The notes beneath the pieces are model-generated. The model made no database searches. It was not told where the DNA came from and was given only the letters and a program-made list of their open reading frames with translations. Shown here piece by piece: positions 22,201-32,680 of a stretch of 64,000 nucleotides of DNA; the first letter of the stretch is position 1, and the number at the start of each line of letters is the position of its first letter. A program made the translations under genes and the position numbers. Source of the stretch: Nothopassalora personata (lineage: Eukaryota > Ascomycota > Dothideomycetes > Mycosphaerellales > Mycosphaerellaceae); assembly GCA_033816765.1 (NCBI GenBank), contig CM066298.1, positions 1,860,001-1,924,000 of the forward strand, in the 5' to 3' direction.

Positions 22201-23740
22201 CTTATCTACTAGCGAACGCTACCGCTACGTAGGCTAAATGTCGATAACGTAGTCGCATTCCCTAAATGTAAGTACTCCTCTTCTCTAGTCGATTACTAGA
22301 TTATGCTTTCTTAACTAAGGCATACCTAGTACGATGTTATAACTAGCTATGTTAGTAATATCTAAGATAATCTCCTCGTAGTACCGTTAGATAGTAAGTA
22401 GTAGCGGTATCGTCTCGCGCTCTATACTAGGTAAGGATAATCCGTCTACCGCGATTAATTTATAACCCTCTTTCTTCTTATAGGTAGCGATCCTATGTCT
22501 TATAATAAATAATTCGGAGGTAAAGTTCCCGCTTACTCCGGAATCTATTATAGCATCTATCTTGTGCCCGTTAACGATAATCTTAGTTTAAAACACTATT
22601 GTCGTTAGTAATACTTAAGCCTTTTCTATATTATATAACTCCCTTTAGTCGCTTATTCCTAGGGAGTTAATCCTTTTCCCTATTCGTATATAGAACGTCG
22701 TGCTTCGTGTCTCGAGGCCTCCGCTTAAACCTAGCGCGAGCCTTTCTATATTTATACCTATATTCGGTAACGTTCGTAGATCTTCTACGTTTCTAAGTAG
22801 AGTACGCGTACGTGTTATACTACGTTACGTAATTCATTCGATATAAATGTTCCTAACGGTATAAAATATCCGGTTCCTATTATTCGGCTCCCTATTAGTA
22901 GTCGTTCTATAATAGCGGTTACTAGATTCTCGGTTGTTTCTATAAGTAGGTATCCCTAGGCTATGCCTCGTAGGGTGTCGAGTGTCTTATTAAACTTAAT
23001 AGAGTATAGCATCCTTCGTCCGCCTATCTTAGGTAGGAATTCCTCGTACCTTCATTATAGGTGTACGATTATATTATATAATTTCTTAGGTACGTTAATC
23101 GTAAAGGTTAGTTATTTATTGTCGTCGTTAGTGTCGCTCTCTTCTCCTTCGGAGGAATCTTCTATACTTAATTCTTCCGGATCCTAATCTTCTTCGATAG
23201 TATCTAGCCCGGTAGTTTCTTAACTTTCTTCCTATAGTTCCGGTAACTACGATCCGTTCTATCCTAGGTCCTAGTTTTCCTTATCGCTTCTATCGTCGTT
23301 AAAGTAGGACTCGTCGATGTCTACTTCTCGGAGCGTAGCGTTTTGCCTATACGTCGCTCCTAGGGTTCCTCTCGGTTATTAAGGCTAATACCCTACGCCT
23401 AACTTCGCGGCGTAGTAAACTTAACACGAGTCTTAGTAATAGAATCGCTAATAAAGGCTTCTATAACTATTTCGAGACTCGGATTCGATCTCGTAGTCGA
23501 CTCTTCGTATTATTATATTAAACTGTCGTAGTTAGTTCTTCGCATTAAATGGAATAACTACTATTTACTACCTATAGTATCCTCCTCGTCCTTCTAAGGG
23601 GTCTAGGAGAGGCGTCGTGCTTCTATTACTAGCTCTCTCCCCTACTCTCCGAGTATAGTCGGTATCTCCTTAAGATCTAACGCTACTCTTAGATTTACTA
23701 GTTCGGGGTTGTATTATATTAAACTGTTCGCGGCGCACTA
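19260..23740 (-). pseudogene. pol of Gypsy B
   Basis: Read on minus: retropepsin near 22480-22600, reverse transcriptase with A-Y-I-D-D-I-L near 21450-21480, RNase H, integrase, and a chromodomain-like end near 19300. The order and the sequence are the same as in C and E. RIP stops throughout, though many CpA/TpG remain, so mutation is less complete than in A. Confidence 0.75.
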
Positions 23741-24559
23741 TATTCTTACCGCGGTAGTCCCTTACTAGGTAGCTAGGTTTACTACATCCGTAGTAAGTTC
23801 GTGTTTCTTTCGAACTCCGGGATGCTCTATTCCCGTTACTGTTCCTAATCTTACGACCTTTCTCGGTAACGTCGAGTTCTATTAGCTATAGTCCGTAGTA
23901 CGGTTTGTCCCTAGGCTTATTATTATAGTTATCGTAGAAGCCTCTATTACGGTTATTATAGCCTAGTATGTATCTAGCCTTTCCGGATACCTTAGAATCG
24001 TATCGTCGTTCTATAGCTCTCTCGTAGAGCTTATCGTTAAGATTAATCGTAACTCTAACGAAGTCGCCTAAGCTATCGATCTTCCGACCGTCCCTTATTA
24101 ACTCGTCCTTAATATACTCCTTTAGTCCTCTCCGGTATATAACTTAAAGTGCTTCGTCGTCCTAATCGGTAAGTTACGCGTATTCCTAGAATTTAGTAGC
24201 ATATTCGGTAGTAGATGTCTTCTGGGTTAAATGCTAAATAATACGAACGGTAGTAGTAATCTTATTAGAGACACTAAAGACGCTCTTTATAGCATGCTTA
24301 AGATAGTTATATAACCTAAAGATTCCGTTAGTATTGTCTTCTCCGTTACTATCTAGGTATTTCCTAAGGAATAGTTTAACCTAATGCTATGCTCGTCCTC
24401 TTAAAAAGGTAGTAGTAAAGATAGGCTTAAGGTTCTTAGGCATAGAGTTAAATAAGAAGTATATATCTATCTAAGAGACCTAAGTGTCGAACTTGTCTCG
24501 GTCGCTATAGTAGAATTCTAGCTTACTAACCTTAAGGGTGTCGTTACCTATATAAGTAG
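23741..24559 (-). pseudogene. gag of Gypsy B, N-terminus cut off by D1
   Basis: The minus frame carries the knuckle region near 23770 and the capsid segment with I-K-D-E-L-I-R-D-G-R-K near 24080-24110. The N-terminal codons after G-N-D are replaced by the LTR of D1 at 24560. Confidence 0.65.
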
Positions 24560-24955
24560 TATTAACGACTGATTGGTTGTGTTAACTTTGGGTTTGGTTA
24601 TGTCGACCTTAGGTTTAGAGGGGGGGGGGGTTCCCTTAGGTCCAACTTGCCCCAATTTCATTTAGGTTTAATTGGACATTTAGGTAAGCTAGCGGGACCT
24701 AGTATAGCTATTAAGATATATACTACGCAGTTAAGCATTGTAAGCGTAGCATTAAGGCAACAATTTAATTTATACCTCTCGAGTAGAGGGCATAGGGGTT
24801 TAGGTCCGCTAATCCTCTTGTTTTATCTAGCTACTACGCTACTCGTTACGTAACCTGATTTCACAGTCCCGGGACCGGCAAATACCTCTGCTTACATAAG
24901 CGCCGCTCCACACTACTACAACTCGGACAGGCCTACATAGGGTAGTTAGTAGACA
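24560..24955 (+). repeat. 5' LTR of D1
   Basis: Starts TATTAACGAC (for TGTTAACGAC), ends TTAGTAGACA. It differs from the 3' LTR by about 20 extra bp near 24575 and a run of ten or more G near 24620. It contains one palindrome (about 24860-24885) and a TATA-like stretch before CGCCGCT. Confidence 0.75.
24863..24883. repeat. Palindrome of D, copy 1 (in 5' LTR, degraded left arm)
   Basis: Core GTCCCGGGAC at 24866-24875 with right arm CGGCAAA. The left arm is changed to TTTCACA. Homologous to the perfect 26-bp palindromes at 32225 and 60393. Confidence 0.7.
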
Positions 24956-25029
24956 TTATTTTAGTAGTTAATGAGGGGGCGTATTAAGTGTACACCCGGT
25001 AGCGTATTAGCATCTAGTTTATAAGGTCA

Positions 25030-25240
25030 AAATCACGGTTCAAGGTCTAAGGTTTACGGTTAAGGTCATTACTTAAGGTTAAGGTTCAAGGTTAAGGTTC
25101 AAGGTTAAGGTTCAAGGTTAAGGTTCAAGGTTAAGGTTCACAGTTAAGGTTTAAGGTTAAGGTTCACGGTCAAGGTTTACGGTTAAGGTTTAAGGTCAAG
25201 GTTCACGGTCAAGGTCGACTAAGGTCGAAAACACTCAAGG
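25030..25240. repeat. Degenerate AAGGTT/CAAGGTT array in the D1 leader
   Basis: About 200 bp of six-base units AAGGTT, AAGGTC and CAAGGT, most regular as a 12-mer AAGGTTAAGGTTC between 25075 and 25140. It lies between the 5' LTR and gag. D2 lacks this part. It resembles but is not a telomere repeat. Confidence 0.8.
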
Positions 25241-25412
25241 TCTAAGGTATTTAGTAACAATTACGGTCATAAGGTCCTATTAAGTAATAACTAGTATTAG
25301 TACATTCTAAAGCAAGCACTACGCAATAATAGATACGGCTGCATTACTAGAAAAACTTAGCACCTTTGCCGACATAGGCAGAGGCTACGAATAGCCTATA
25401 AACCCTACGAAA

Positions 25413-28282
25413 ATGGAAGGGGTCTATAGGGATTCTGTCCCTTATAAGGGGATAGAGGAATCGGAGGAAGGGGAAACACCTAAATCTAGTAAGGAAGGGA
25501 GAAGCGGAACTAGCGCCGCTGAATTGGGTATAGGTGTAGGAACGAATAGCACAATTAGAATAGATACTATAACTACCCTCTTTAGACGATTAGTAGTAGC
25601 AATAGAAAACGCTAGCCCTCGCTTTCTACCTCTAGGAGGTGCTGAGAATCCGTTCTTTAATAGCACTAATGCTACTAAGTTCTAGGAGCGGTTTAGCGAC
25701 CTAATAGACTAGTATCCGCCTCGGGTATCCATTAAGAAGGATAATTTCTAGGGTAGGTTTAAGCGCAATTGCGAAACTACTATCCGGCGCGTAGTTATAA
25801 GGCTGCCTGGGTAGCTCACTAATAAGACACGTTTTAGGAGGGCGTTCTTATTAGAGTTCTTAAGGTTTAACGCCTACTCGATGTTAGGGAGTCGGGAATA
25901 TCTTAAGGAGATTATTAGGGCGTAGTAAGGCAAGAGGCATAAAGAACAAGATGTGAAGGAATTCATCCGCCTATTTATATCCTTAAGTGACCTAATTAAG
26001 CCTAAGGATTTAGATAACAGCTCCCGGAGTCGCCTTCTCCTTTAGGGATTGCTAGAGGCGGTTGCGAAAGCGGTCTACAAGGCTTACGGGCTTTACCTAA
26101 AGTAACCTAAGAAGTTTAGGGACTTTTAGAGGATCCTCGATAAAGCTGCTAGCATCGTAGATAGTGAGGAGGGATAGAAAGCTATACATATAGATTTCCC
26201 TCTTACTTTACCTTAGCTACACCGCTTAGTCGTAAAGCAAATACCGCGCCTTAAGCCTAAGATTAACACGCTTAAGAAGGCCACTTCTAGGACTGTTGTT
26301 AATAATGACCTTATCTAGAAGGTAGCTAAAATGAGCATACGTGCATACTAGCGCGGTCGCGTCGTGGACGCGGGTGCCTTCTACCCGAGCGAGAATTAAC
26401 GCTCTATGCAACCGGAGAGGCACGACCTAGACACTAAACTGTAGGTTTACGTAATGTAGCGTCCCCTATCGTAGAATCGCGAACAGTCTAAAGCGATAGA
26501 TAGTTGTTGCTATAACTATAGTAGTTCGAAGCACTAGGCTAGTAACTATAGGGCGATAAGGTCCTTAATATCTCGGGGCTACGTATACCTCGCCCCGAAT
26601 AACTAGTAGTATCTAGGGAAAGAAGGCGATCCGCGTCCTACTAAGTTCAACTTTCGGAGGGACTATAGTAAACCGAAACTGCTCTATATGCTCCCTCTAC
26701 TCGAAGAACATTATAGGCCGATCGAGTTTAATAACTAGTATAAGATTTCTACACTACGTAAGCAATAGATAGGTAGGGACTACACTAGGGTGACAAAGGT
26801 TACGCCTCCTAATTATTCTAAGCCCCCTCCTAACTTTAGGCATTTAATAGAGTATAGCCCTTAGGACGCACGGTCTAGCTAAATAGAGAAGGCTACTAGT
26901 ACATATTAGGTCTTATTCGGAGAAAGTAAAGTAGAGTAGGCGGTCGACTTAGGCGAGCTTAACGAGGTATCTGCCTATCCTATATAGTCTAACAAAGTGA
27001 AAGGGAAGGCACCCGTAGGCATTCTAAAGAATCCGCACCCGAGGACCCGGTCCTTAGCCTAGGATCTACGAGCCTGAGCTAAGGCTACTAAGAAAGTTCG
27101 CCTACAATTGGAACAGGAGATCTGGTAGGCTAAGATTAACTAGTAGGAGGTTAAAATAATTGACAAAGTTAGTACTTAAATAAGCAAAACTCAATCATTA
27201 GCTAAATCCGGGGTAACCCTAGGAAGGGGAAATAATGCCTAAGTAAATAAATTAGGGAACGATACTAACAAAGGACTGCCTAAGGATATGCCTATTAGTC
27301 CCGTAAACGCCCCCTTCGTATAAAGGAAGCGTATATAGAATACTAAGACTATAAGGATTAACAACTACGTCCGACAATATAGTTTAGCTAGTAATAGCCC
27401 GGTTATAAAGGAAGAGGGTATTATCTACTAGATTAATTAGATCCTCTAGATAACGTTTCCTAATGTAAACGCCTAAGATTAGTTTCGATATAGTCGCTAG
27501 TTCGAGGCTGCCCTCTTCGGTCGCGTTACTAACACCCCCGCTCTTTAGGAGAAGCTCGCTATAGTACGACGCCTTATAGGAAAGGACCCTAAGGTTCGCA
27601 CTAGATAAGTAGTCACCTATAAAGATAAACCTAAGTATAATAAGGAGGTCTTCCGCGAAGATAGTTAGGCCTAGTATGTCGGAGTATATTTAACTATACT
27701 TTACTCTAAAGGAGCGGTCCCTACTGCTAAGCTCTATAAGGACGTTAAGAAAATCGGGCTCTCTAGTGTCCTTAACAACTTTGCTATAGTCCCTAGTCCT
27801 TAGGTAGTAGCGGAGTTCGGGATAAACAAGAACTAGATTAGGTGCCTAATTAACGAGGGTTCCGAGGTAAATATCATCGGCTAGAGGAACGCTTATAGAT
27901 TTAGGTTACCGGTAATGTCGAGTACTTAGCTTACCTTTCGAGGTACTAGGGGGCGGGCCCAGTTTAAAGGTATTATAGGCAATTTGGATGTTTAGGTATT
28001 TAGGGTTTACTACTAAATAGACATGTTTATCTCCTCGGATCTAAACTTACTAACAATCCTAGGACGTCCGTAGGCCCGTAAGGTGCGACTTACTGCCCGT
28101 AACTGCGATAATAGTTTATAGGAGGGGACTATTACTAGCCGTAAAGGTGAAAGTGTTATGTTTACTACCCTAGTTAGCTCGGATAGGTGCAAGACCCTTT
28201 AAGAACTGTTAAAAGCGTCGGGAAATAGAAGGGTAGGTTAAGTTACGGCGCTTAACCTACCGATTTACTAAAGCCGGATTTA
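25413..28282 (+). pseudogene. gag-protease ORF of D1
   Basis: ATG at 25413 opens 91 codons before the first RIP stop (TAG at 25683), and the same frame continues with only TAG/TAA stops. A CCHC knuckle stands at 26508-26549: C-Y-N-Y-S-S-S-K-H, then four residues, then Y, where the two Tyr are Cys by comparison (D2 keeps TGT at the second position). A retropepsin site L-I-N-E-G-S-E-V-N-I-I-G (Asp to Asn by RIP) is at 27846-27885, in the same frame, so gag and protease are one ORF. It ends near 28282, about 50 bp before palindrome 2. Confidence 0.75.
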
Positions 28283-28331
28283 ATAAAATCGGTAAGGTTC
28301 TCGTACTATCTCGGAAAAACCTCGGACTTTA

Positions 28332-28357
28332 ATTTGCCGGTCCCGGGACCGGTAAAT
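28332..28357. repeat. Palindrome of D, copy 2 (between gag-pro and pol ORFs)
   Basis: 26 bp centred at 28344/28345, left arm ATTTGCCGGTCCC, one mismatch to the right arm. Matches 60393-60418 in D2. Confidence 0.9.
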
Positions 28358-28385
28358 AGCTATAGTGAGGAAAACGGATACGACT

Positions 28386-28471
28386 ACGACACGACGCATC
28401 TATAGGACGACACGACGCATCTATAGGACGACACGACGCATCTATAGGACGACACGACGCATCTATAGGAA
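28386..28471. repeat. 21-bp tandem repeat between ORF1 and ORF2 of D1
   Basis: Four copies of a 21-bp unit containing ACACGACGCATCTATAG. D2 has a single copy at about 60440-60465, so the array expanded or contracted between the copies. Confidence 0.85.
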
Positions 28472-28486
28472 CCCGGTAAGGCTCTA

Positions 28487-31400
28487 ACGCCTAGCAACTA
28501 TTTAGCTCACTTATTAGAATTGCTTAGGACTGCTAAAGTAAAGGAACGAGTTGTAGAAATTGGAATAGGCGCGTTTAAGGGAGATTCTATTACTAACGTT
28601 TATTTAGTTTAAGGGGATTAGCCTTCCGAGATCCTAAGGTAATCTATATTGAATGCTTAGGCACGAAAGTAATAAGTAGGCTAACATATAGCTAATATTA
28701 GGATGCCGCAGGTCTTTACGATATATAAGCGTAAGGCGGACAAGAAGAAGCTAGTAGACGCGAGCGTTTACGAACGCCTAGAATCACGAGTTAAGGGAGA
28801 TATAGAATAGAAGCGTAGGGTACTGTACCTAGAATCTAAGATACCTAAAGGACAAGGACCGTTTAATAGGAAGTACTTAACTAAGAAATTCTTAAGTATT
28901 AAGCGAGGTAGCCAAATTACTCTAGAACGACTTACCTTAATTAAGGTTAGCATTAAGCTATTGCTAATAGAAAGGGCCTTATTCGATGAGATGCTCTACA
29001 ACCGGGAGGCAGTCCTTACTTAGGATTTTAGTTACATAAGGCAAATTAGGCACGACGTTATGCCACCTTAGAAGATTAACACGGTCCCTCATAGGCCATG
29101 GTAGGTACGCCCTATCCGGCTACACCTAAGTCTTAGGGCAATTTTTAAGCGCATAATTAGAGCCCGGATCAAGAACAATATCCTAGAATACTTATAAGGG
29201 GCATATTCCAATAGCTAGTTCCTAGTCGTAAAGAAGGTTAATGCCTCTAGAAGCGATATGCTATATCGGTTAATTAACTTAGCTATGCTCCTAAACGAGG
29301 TTACTATGCGCGATGCTAACATTCCACCGGACACGGATAGCTTCTTAGAGGATTTTGCCGGTTACCGAGTCGCTTTACTTATAGACCTGTTTTTAGGTTA
29401 TAATTAGATTACTTTAGATAAGTCCTACCGGGACTTAACAGCCTTTATAACCCCTCTTAGCCTAGTACGTAACACGACTCTACCTTAAGGGGCTACTAAT
29501 TCGGTTACTTAGTTCGTGCGTGCGGTAACAAAGATTCTACTTAATTATATCTCGCATCGAGTAAAGCCGTTTCTCGATAACATCGGTATTAAGGGACTAA
29601 CTAAGGACTATAGGAATGCCGAAGTAGAGCCTAGGCTAAGGAGATAGGTCGCTAAGCACATCGTCTCCCTAGATCTAGTTCTTGCTAACCTAGAGAGAGC
29701 TAGTGCGGTGGTTACTAGAGGTAAATCCTAATAGTTATATAAAAAGCTTAAGATTGTTAGGTACGTTACTAGCCCGGATGGTCGCTATCCTAACCTAAAG
29801 GTTGTAGCTAAGATCTTAGACTAGCCTACGCCCACCTGTATTAAGGAGGTCCGCACCTATGTAGGGCTGTGTATGTATTTCCGGATATGGATCCCCTAGT
29901 TCGTTATCATCGCTCGACCAATGTATAAGCTACTAAAGAAGGATGCCGAGTTCACCTAGATAGAAAATAAGCAGTTCTTAAAAGAAGAGGTTGCTAGATA
30001 CCTTGCACAGGCTCTAGCCTTAGTTACCCTCTACTACTCACCTAGTACTAGGTCTATCTTTGTCTTAGTTAATGCTAGCGGCACTAGATAGGGATGTATC
30101 GTTTCTTAAGAATTAATAGACAGCACTCGACGGCGTCACCCGGTACGATATAAGAGTAGAATCTAGAACGCGTTAGAATCTAGATATAATGCTAGTAAGC
30201 GGGAATGCCTTAGGGTCCTTAAGGGGCTTAAGAAGATCTAAAGATATATTACTAGCGTTGATTTTGTCCTTAAGGTTAATGCTAAGACACTTATATAGCA
30301 ACTTAACCGGCCGGCTTCGGACCTGCCTAACTCGGCAATAGCCCGGTGGGTCGTATAGATTAGGCTATTCACATTCGAAGTGAAGCACGTTACGGGAGCT
30401 AGGTATACTAGCCTAGATGCCCTGTCTCGTAGGCCCTCTATACCTTAGGAACCTAGGGAAGCTAACGAAGACGAAATCGACTAGATAATTGATAATAAGC
30501 TATTCGGGTACCCGGAGCCGGTCAACACCTATCTAGTTAAAATCTAGAAAACACGACATCTCGGGGACTAATATTCTAAAAGCTCTTAGTAACTTACTTA
30601 GGTTATAGAAACTAGGACCCGGCCCGATAGTGTTACCCGTGCTAAGTACCGGCGGCTAGTAAAGAAGAGCGTTAACTTCTTTATCCGGGATTAGTTACTA
30701 TTCTTCTAAAAGCGCCGAGGAGTACTATTATAACTTGTAATTAACGATAATAAGGCTTAGAAGGAAATCGTTATAGAATGCTATAAAAGACACGGTTATC
30801 GCAGCGCTAAGGTCGTATATAACCTTATTTCTGATCGGTATTACTAGGACGGGTGCTTTGCCGATGTCTCTATATAGGTTTAAAGTTATGCTCCTTATAG
30901 GTTTCGCGAAGGCAACTAGCGCGCTAGTAAGCTTCACTTATCGACCCCTTAGGTTATTAGTAAGAAGTAGTACTCGGACCCCGTCTAGGTGTATAAAAAT
31001 AGATACCTCCTAGTTGCGCGCGAAGCACTTAGCAACTAGATCGAGGCTAGAGTAACGAGGGCACCTCCTAGCTCTAAGACGGTTGCTAAGTTTCTATACG
31101 AAGATGTCTTCTATAGGCACGGCTACTATACTAAAATTGTACTTAATAACGCTACGGTTTATACGGCTAAGGTTAAGCGGTTACTCGTAGGGCTTAGTGT
31201 TCGAAGGATCCGAATATTACCGTACTATCCGTAGTCTAATGCTCCGGTCGAGGCTAGACACCGTCCGATTCTTATAGCGTTAGTAAAGCTCATAAGGAAC
31301 ACATACCGCGGATAGGAGCAATAGGTACCCGCTGTATTATAGGCTAATAGGACCACGACCTGTCGTACTACTAGAATAACGCTAGCTTAGGTCCTATATA

Positions 31401-32083
31401 GCTATCGCACGATTCTACTAATTAAGGTTAAGTACCCAACGTAGGCGAATTACTAGTAGGGATCGGTAAGAACGACTAAGGACCTACTTACTATACGTGC
31501 GCGTTAACTCTAGGCTCGAGACCTTAGTTTAGAAGAGCTACATGCTCGAAGAAAGCGACTAAGAGAACTTAGTAAGGACTACTTTAATTCTCACTAGAAT
31601 GTTGACTCTATTAGTTTCTAGAAGGGCGACCTTATTATGAGATTCGACAAGCTATATAAGGATGACTTCTTACGCAAGATCGGTTACCGATAGTAAGGTC
31701 TATATCGGGTGTCTAGTGTCTCTAGGGAGTTTAGTACCTATATTCTTAAGGAACTTAATAGTACGCTAATAAAGGGTGTTTAGGCACGAGAAAACCTTAA
31801 GCTAGTTCTAGAGCTTCGCCCGGATGACATAGGAGTACTAGGCCTAGATAATAGGATCGATCTCGTAATAGGGGAGGGAGAAGTTGCTAATAGCGTCGCT
31901 AATAGCGAAGACAGTAGTAATTCGAACGAGATCGAGCCTATCGCCGATAAAGACATACTACCTATAGGAGTTAACGAAAAGGGATCGTATCCTAAACCGG
32001 AATCTAAGAAGCTATAGGTTAGGCCTTATGACCTTCCTATAGCCGAAATTTCACAGTTTAGTAGGATCGAGGCTAAGAACTAA
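28487..32083 (+). pseudogene. pol ORF of D1 (reverse transcriptase, RNase H, integrase)
   Basis: A single frame of about 1200 codons with RIP stops. RT has L-I-D-L-F-L-G-Y-N (first catalytic Asp) at 29378-29404 and P-F-L-D-N-I-G-I-K-G at about 29568-29597, the form F-L-D-D-I-G-I-K-G found in one group of fungal Gypsy elements. RNase H and the D-A-L-S-R-R-P-S linker end near 30440. Integrase follows (Y-K-R-H-G-Y zinc-finger part near 30780, core with P-Y-Y-P-Q-S-N-A-P-V-E at 31220-31250). The frame differs from that of ORF1, so pol needs its own expression signal or frameshifting. Confidence 0.75.
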
Positions 32084-32224
32084 TTAGTTAGTAATAGCGT
32101 ATAGAGTTCATTTTCCTTAGGCATGTGTTACATATGCCCTTCAGTTTATTAAGCCGATTCGGTTATCTAGACTTCACTTTATAGGGTGTTCTTACCTTAG
32201 TTAGACCTTAGTTAGTAGAGTTAC

Positions 32225-32250
32225 ATTTACCGGTCCCGGGACCGGTAAAT
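32225..32250. repeat. Palindrome of D, copy 3 (before ORF3)
   Basis: Perfect 26-bp palindrome, arm ATTTACCGGTCCC, about 140 bp after the likely end of pol and several hundred bp before ORF3. Confidence 0.95.
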
Positions 32251-32680
32251 CGGATTACGTAATAGCGTGGCATGCCCCCTGCCGAATGCTTACCTAGGTG
32301 GTTACTAGCACTAGTTTTCGGTCAAATATAGGGTCATCGGACCTTTAGTATAACCTTAATGGCACTACTCTTACTACTTATAAGACCGGTCTCGGCGCTG
32401 CTACCTTACAACGGTCATAGGGACATACGCTAAGAGGCATACTTAAGCGTAGCTCTCTACCTACTACTTCCTCTCTTTTTCTTTAAACACTAACACCATT
32501 ACTAGAGCTACTAACACATCCATCTACTACTATACACATTAGACGGTTCTTTAGCCTCTCTCTCTCTTTACGACCTTAACCTTCTTTAAAGCCCCTATCC
32601 TAACACTAAGCTTTTAAAGCTTACTATTACTCTAGAGTAGTACTACGAGATAGCTAGCTCTTACGATCTTACTAACAGCG
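32251..32680 (+). promoter_or_regulatory. Possible internal promoter/leader of D1 ORF3
   Basis: About 430 bp without coding signal. It has a TATAAG at about 32380 and long CT-rich stretches (CCTCTCTCTCTC near 32555-32570), which are common in fungal promoters and leaders. The role is inferred from place and composition only. Confidence 0.35.

Larger units (their letters stand above)
18075..24559 (-). mobile_element. Gypsy B, truncated copy with minus-strand pol
   Basis: Left LTR (3') 18075-18478, then an antisense ORF and a tRNA-like unit on plus, then pol and gag on minus. The gag end is cut at 24559 by the LTR of D1; the 5' LTR is missing from the window. Comparison with the complete copy C shows that about 100 bp of leader and the 5' LTR are lost or lie beyond the right edge. 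Confidence 0.8.

Noticed and set aside
25030..25240. Telomere or interstitial telomeric repeat
   Set aside because: Units are AAGGTT/CAAGGT, not the TTAGGG repeat usual in filamentous ascomycetes, and the array is inside a retrotransposon leader.
30728..30937. Minus-strand 69-codon frame, identical at 62726-62935
   Set aside because: It is antisense to integrase of D; the identity reflects the unusually similar tract between D1 and D2, not a gene.
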